From the IMG/VR virus record IMGVR_UViG_3300029954_000009, positions 1-59,464 of that record: DNA of 59,464 nucleotides. One strand, written 5' to 3'. The position numbers and the translations under genes were made by a program. Of this stretch, positions 57,686 through 59,464 are shown one piece after another (position 1 is the first letter of the stretch; every line of letters begins with the position of its first letter). Source of the DNA: a virus. The notes beneath the pieces are model-generated. The model did not search any database. It worked only from the letters and a program-made list of their open reading frames with translations, and was not told where the DNA came from.

Positions 57686-58114
57686 TTACAGGCCAGTACC
57701 CTGCACATCCAGAGCCATGAAGTTGCTGTTGCTGACCACGATAGCATTGGCCTGCACGTTCACGGAGCCGCTGCCATACGAACAGCCGATGTATTTGCGC
57801 AGTACTGCGCCGGTGTCTTTCGAGAGCGTCACGATATCAAAAATGAGCCCTTTGAGCGCCCCGTCGCCGTTTTCAACAGCAATACCCAACTGGCGCAAAT
57901 TGCCTGTGATCAGAACCATTGTGCTGACCGCAACGCTATGCCGCGCGACCGTCGGCACATGCTCCTGCACATGGATATCACCAATACCGGTTGCCGGCTC
58001 CAGTCCGTAGTCATCGTTCATATCGACGCCGCGGGCCAGGCCAACCGCAATACCGTTCAGCTGCACGATAATGCGGTTACCGGTCTGAGTTTTCACATTG
58101 GTTGCTACTGGCAT
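57686..58114 (-). CDS. Tail tube protein
   Basis: 142 residues directly after the sheath gene and before a strong terminator, as for highly expressed tube genes. GNRIIVQLNGIAVGLARGVDMNDDYGLEPATGIGDIHVQEHVPT is beta-rich and resembles tube proteins of contractile-tailed phages lacking an obvious signature. Confidence 0.75.
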   Translation of the reverse strand: MPVATNVKTQTGNRIIVQLNGIAVGLARGVDMNDDYGLEPATGIGDIHVQEHVPTVARHSVAVSTMVLITGNLRQLGIAVENGDGALKGLIFDIVTLSKDTGAVLRKYIGCSYGSGSVNVQANAIVVSNSNFMALDVQGTGL

Positions 58115-58130
58115 GTCCTATTACTCCTGA

Positions 58131-59462
58131 TTAACCCGCAGCCTGGGATACGCTGCCAGCATAGGGCACCGCATTCATCGTGCAGAGGATGAAGTTACCC
58201 GGAATGATCGGGCTGGCCTGGTACTGCACCGAGAAAACATCACCATCGATACCTACAGTGATGTTCTTGTAGGCAGGATTGGTAGCATCGCCAACCAGCA
58301 CGCCGGGGCCGTTCGGGGGCGTCACCGCGCAGGCGCGCAGGACGGATTCTGTTGCTGCCTCGATGGCACCGAGAATGGCCGGGGAGCCGCCCTTGCCGCG
58401 ATAGGGATCCACTGCGTTGCGCACGTTGCGCTGCACAAAGTCAATCGCAGCGCCGGTGGACTGCTCCACGCGGTTGTAGTTGTTGTCGGTCAGCCAGGTA
58501 CTGATCGACTGCGCCACACGGAAACCGGTATCAGTGTTCAGGATACAGAACACGCCCGCTTTGATCAGCGGGTCGGTATCCAGCGGGTCGACCAGATCGC
58601 GCTCAACGCCACTGAAGGTCATGCTGACATTGGTAAGCGCCACGCCGGGGGCGGCAGCAGCAAAGGCGGCCGAGTAAACAGCTGCAGCCATATAGGGCGG
58701 CAGCAGGACCAGCGTGCCGGTGGGGCCATAATCGTAGTAGCCCAGGTGGCAGTACGAGGTACGGTCACTGCCGATGGTGACAGGGACGGCAGCGGCAGCC
58801 GTATCCGTGGTACCGATGGCGTCACCCACAATTGCGCGGCGCTCACGCTTCCCGACAGAGGACATGTACTGCACATGCGCATCGGTCATCGCCCAGATGC
58901 TGGGGGACGAAGACAGAGGGGTAATCCACTGCACATCCTTGGTCTGGATCATGGCAAAGCAATCGCTCCAGTCGCCGTTATCACTCGAAGGCAGCGTGCC
59001 ACCGGTCAGGTAAGTGAAGGGGCTGTAGCCGAGGGTTCCATAAGTGCCAACGGCGCCGGTAACGAACGGGCTGGCGCTCGAGTTGAGCCACTGGAGGACG
59101 GCCCAGACATTGGCGGTTTCCGTGTAGGCCACCAGGACATTTTCGCTAGTAACCGGGTCCAGGCTGCCCAGGGTAGGATTGTTTTCGGCGCCTGCCACGG
59201 CAGAGCAAGTCCAGCCCGTGATGGAGCCAATATAATCCGCCAACTCCTGCACCGTGGAATAAATGGTCAGGTCGATGGTGGTGGTAGTGGTGGCATATCC
59301 ATCATTGGTCGCCAGAATCACCTGGGTTCCATTCACTGTCATGGTGGCGCTGTCGCCACCATTGACGAACTGGATATTGAACGCCTTGGAGTTGATGTCG
59401 TCGCCAACGGTATACGAATTGCCAAGCTGGGTCGTGACGCGGAAACCGAGGTCCGTGCCTGC
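58131..59462 (-). CDS. Tail sheath protein, 5' end missing
   Basis: 443 visible residues; the frame is open to the right window edge, so an ATG at 59342 is not taken as the start. ELADYIGSITGWTCS, FTYLTGGTLPSS, then PGVALTNVSMTFSGVERDL and NNYNRVEQSTGAAIDFVQRNV, match contractile sheath proteins (P2 FI/T4 gp18-like fold). It contracts to drive the tube through the envelope. Downstream: tube. Confidence 0.85.
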   Translation of the reverse strand, partial: AGTDLGFRVTTQLGNSYTVGDDINSKAFNIQFVNGGDSATMTVNGTQVILATNDGYATTTTTIDLTIYSTVQELADYIGSITGWTCSAVAGAENNPTLGSLDPVTSENVLVAYTETANVWAVLQWLNSSASPFVTGAVGTYGTLGYSPFTYLTGGTLPSSDNGDWSDCFAMIQTKDVQWITPLSSSPSIWAMTDAHVQYMSSVGKRERRAIVGDAIGTTDTAAAAVPVTIGSDRTSYCHLGYYDYGPTGTLVLLPPYMAAAVYSAAFAAAAPGVALTNVSMTFSGVERDLVDPLDTDPLIKAGVFCILNTDTGFRVAQSISTWLTDNNYNRVEQSTGAAIDFVQRNVRNAVDPYRGKGGSPAILGAIEAATESVLRACAVTPPNGPGVLVGDATNPAYKNITVGIDGDVFSVQYQASPIIPGNFILCTMNAVPYAGSVSQAAG

Positions 59463-59464
59463 CT

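Noticed and set aside
59340-59342. ATG as start of the sheath gene
   Set aside because: The frame continues open to the window edge with sheath-like composition, so the gene is cut by the window instead.
1-59464. Integration or lysogeny module
   Set aside because: No integrase, excisionase, att-like pair or CI/Cro gene pair could be identified; two HTH proteins alone are not enough.

Overview
The window is part of the genome of a large tailed phage with a contractile tail (myovirus), GC-rich overall, almost certainly infecting a Gram-negative bacterium. Evidence: a sheath-tube-chaperone-tape measure-hub-spike-J-like baseplate-fibre series, a GpA-type terminase and portal, RecE-type and SSB/primase-helicase replication genes, canonical Shine-Dalgarno sites, and extensive ATGA/TGATG translational coupling. 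No integrase or excisionase is visible; lifestyle is undetermined. The first gene (HD hydrolase) and the last gene (tail sheath) both run off the window.

Layout. (1) 1-5530, plus strand: a tightly coupled operon of an HD-domain hydrolase and small accessory proteins, several with zinc-binding Cys motifs, ending in a 25-codon ORF that overlaps a single 29-bp sequence looking like a type I-E CRISPR repeat, then a bidirectional terminator. (2) 5570-23826, minus strand: the head-packaging operon. Read right to left it runs small accessory genes, an N6/N4 DNA methyltransferase, an RNA polymerase alpha-CTD-like protein, a DUF3307 membrane protein, peptide deformylase, a metallopeptidase, small and large terminase, an initiator-like tRNA-Met, about 960 nt of gene-free hairpin-rich sequence (candidate large structured RNA), a tRNA-Glu, head-region proteins, portal, and a zeta-toxin-domain protein. 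(3) 23863-24561: AT-rich divergent control region with 13 copies of the palindrome GGTNACC, a candidate origin or operator array. (4) 24562-30790, plus strand: early accessory genes, a C5-cytosine methyltransferase whose last motif is thrown out of frame by a heptanucleotide repeat, a GT-B glycosyltransferase and an HTH protein. (5) 30754-38236, minus strand: primase-helicase, VRR-NUC nuclease, HNH endonuclease, SSB, SF2 helicase, membrane proteins, HTH protein. (6) 38390-45080, plus strand: RecE-like exonuclease, SMC-like ATPase, a putative annealing protein, DUF2303 and DUF5131 proteins. (7) 45077-59462, minus strand: tail operon from sheath (right edge) to fibre, followed by two membrane proteins.

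The most unusual features are the large hairpin-rich RNA candidate between two tRNAs, the solitary CRISPR-type repeat, the GGTNACC array, the phase-variable-looking methyltransferase beside a glycosyltransferase, the alpha-CTD mimic, and the pairing of a phage peptide deformylase with an initiator-like tRNA. All function calls come from reading the sequence; no database search was run.
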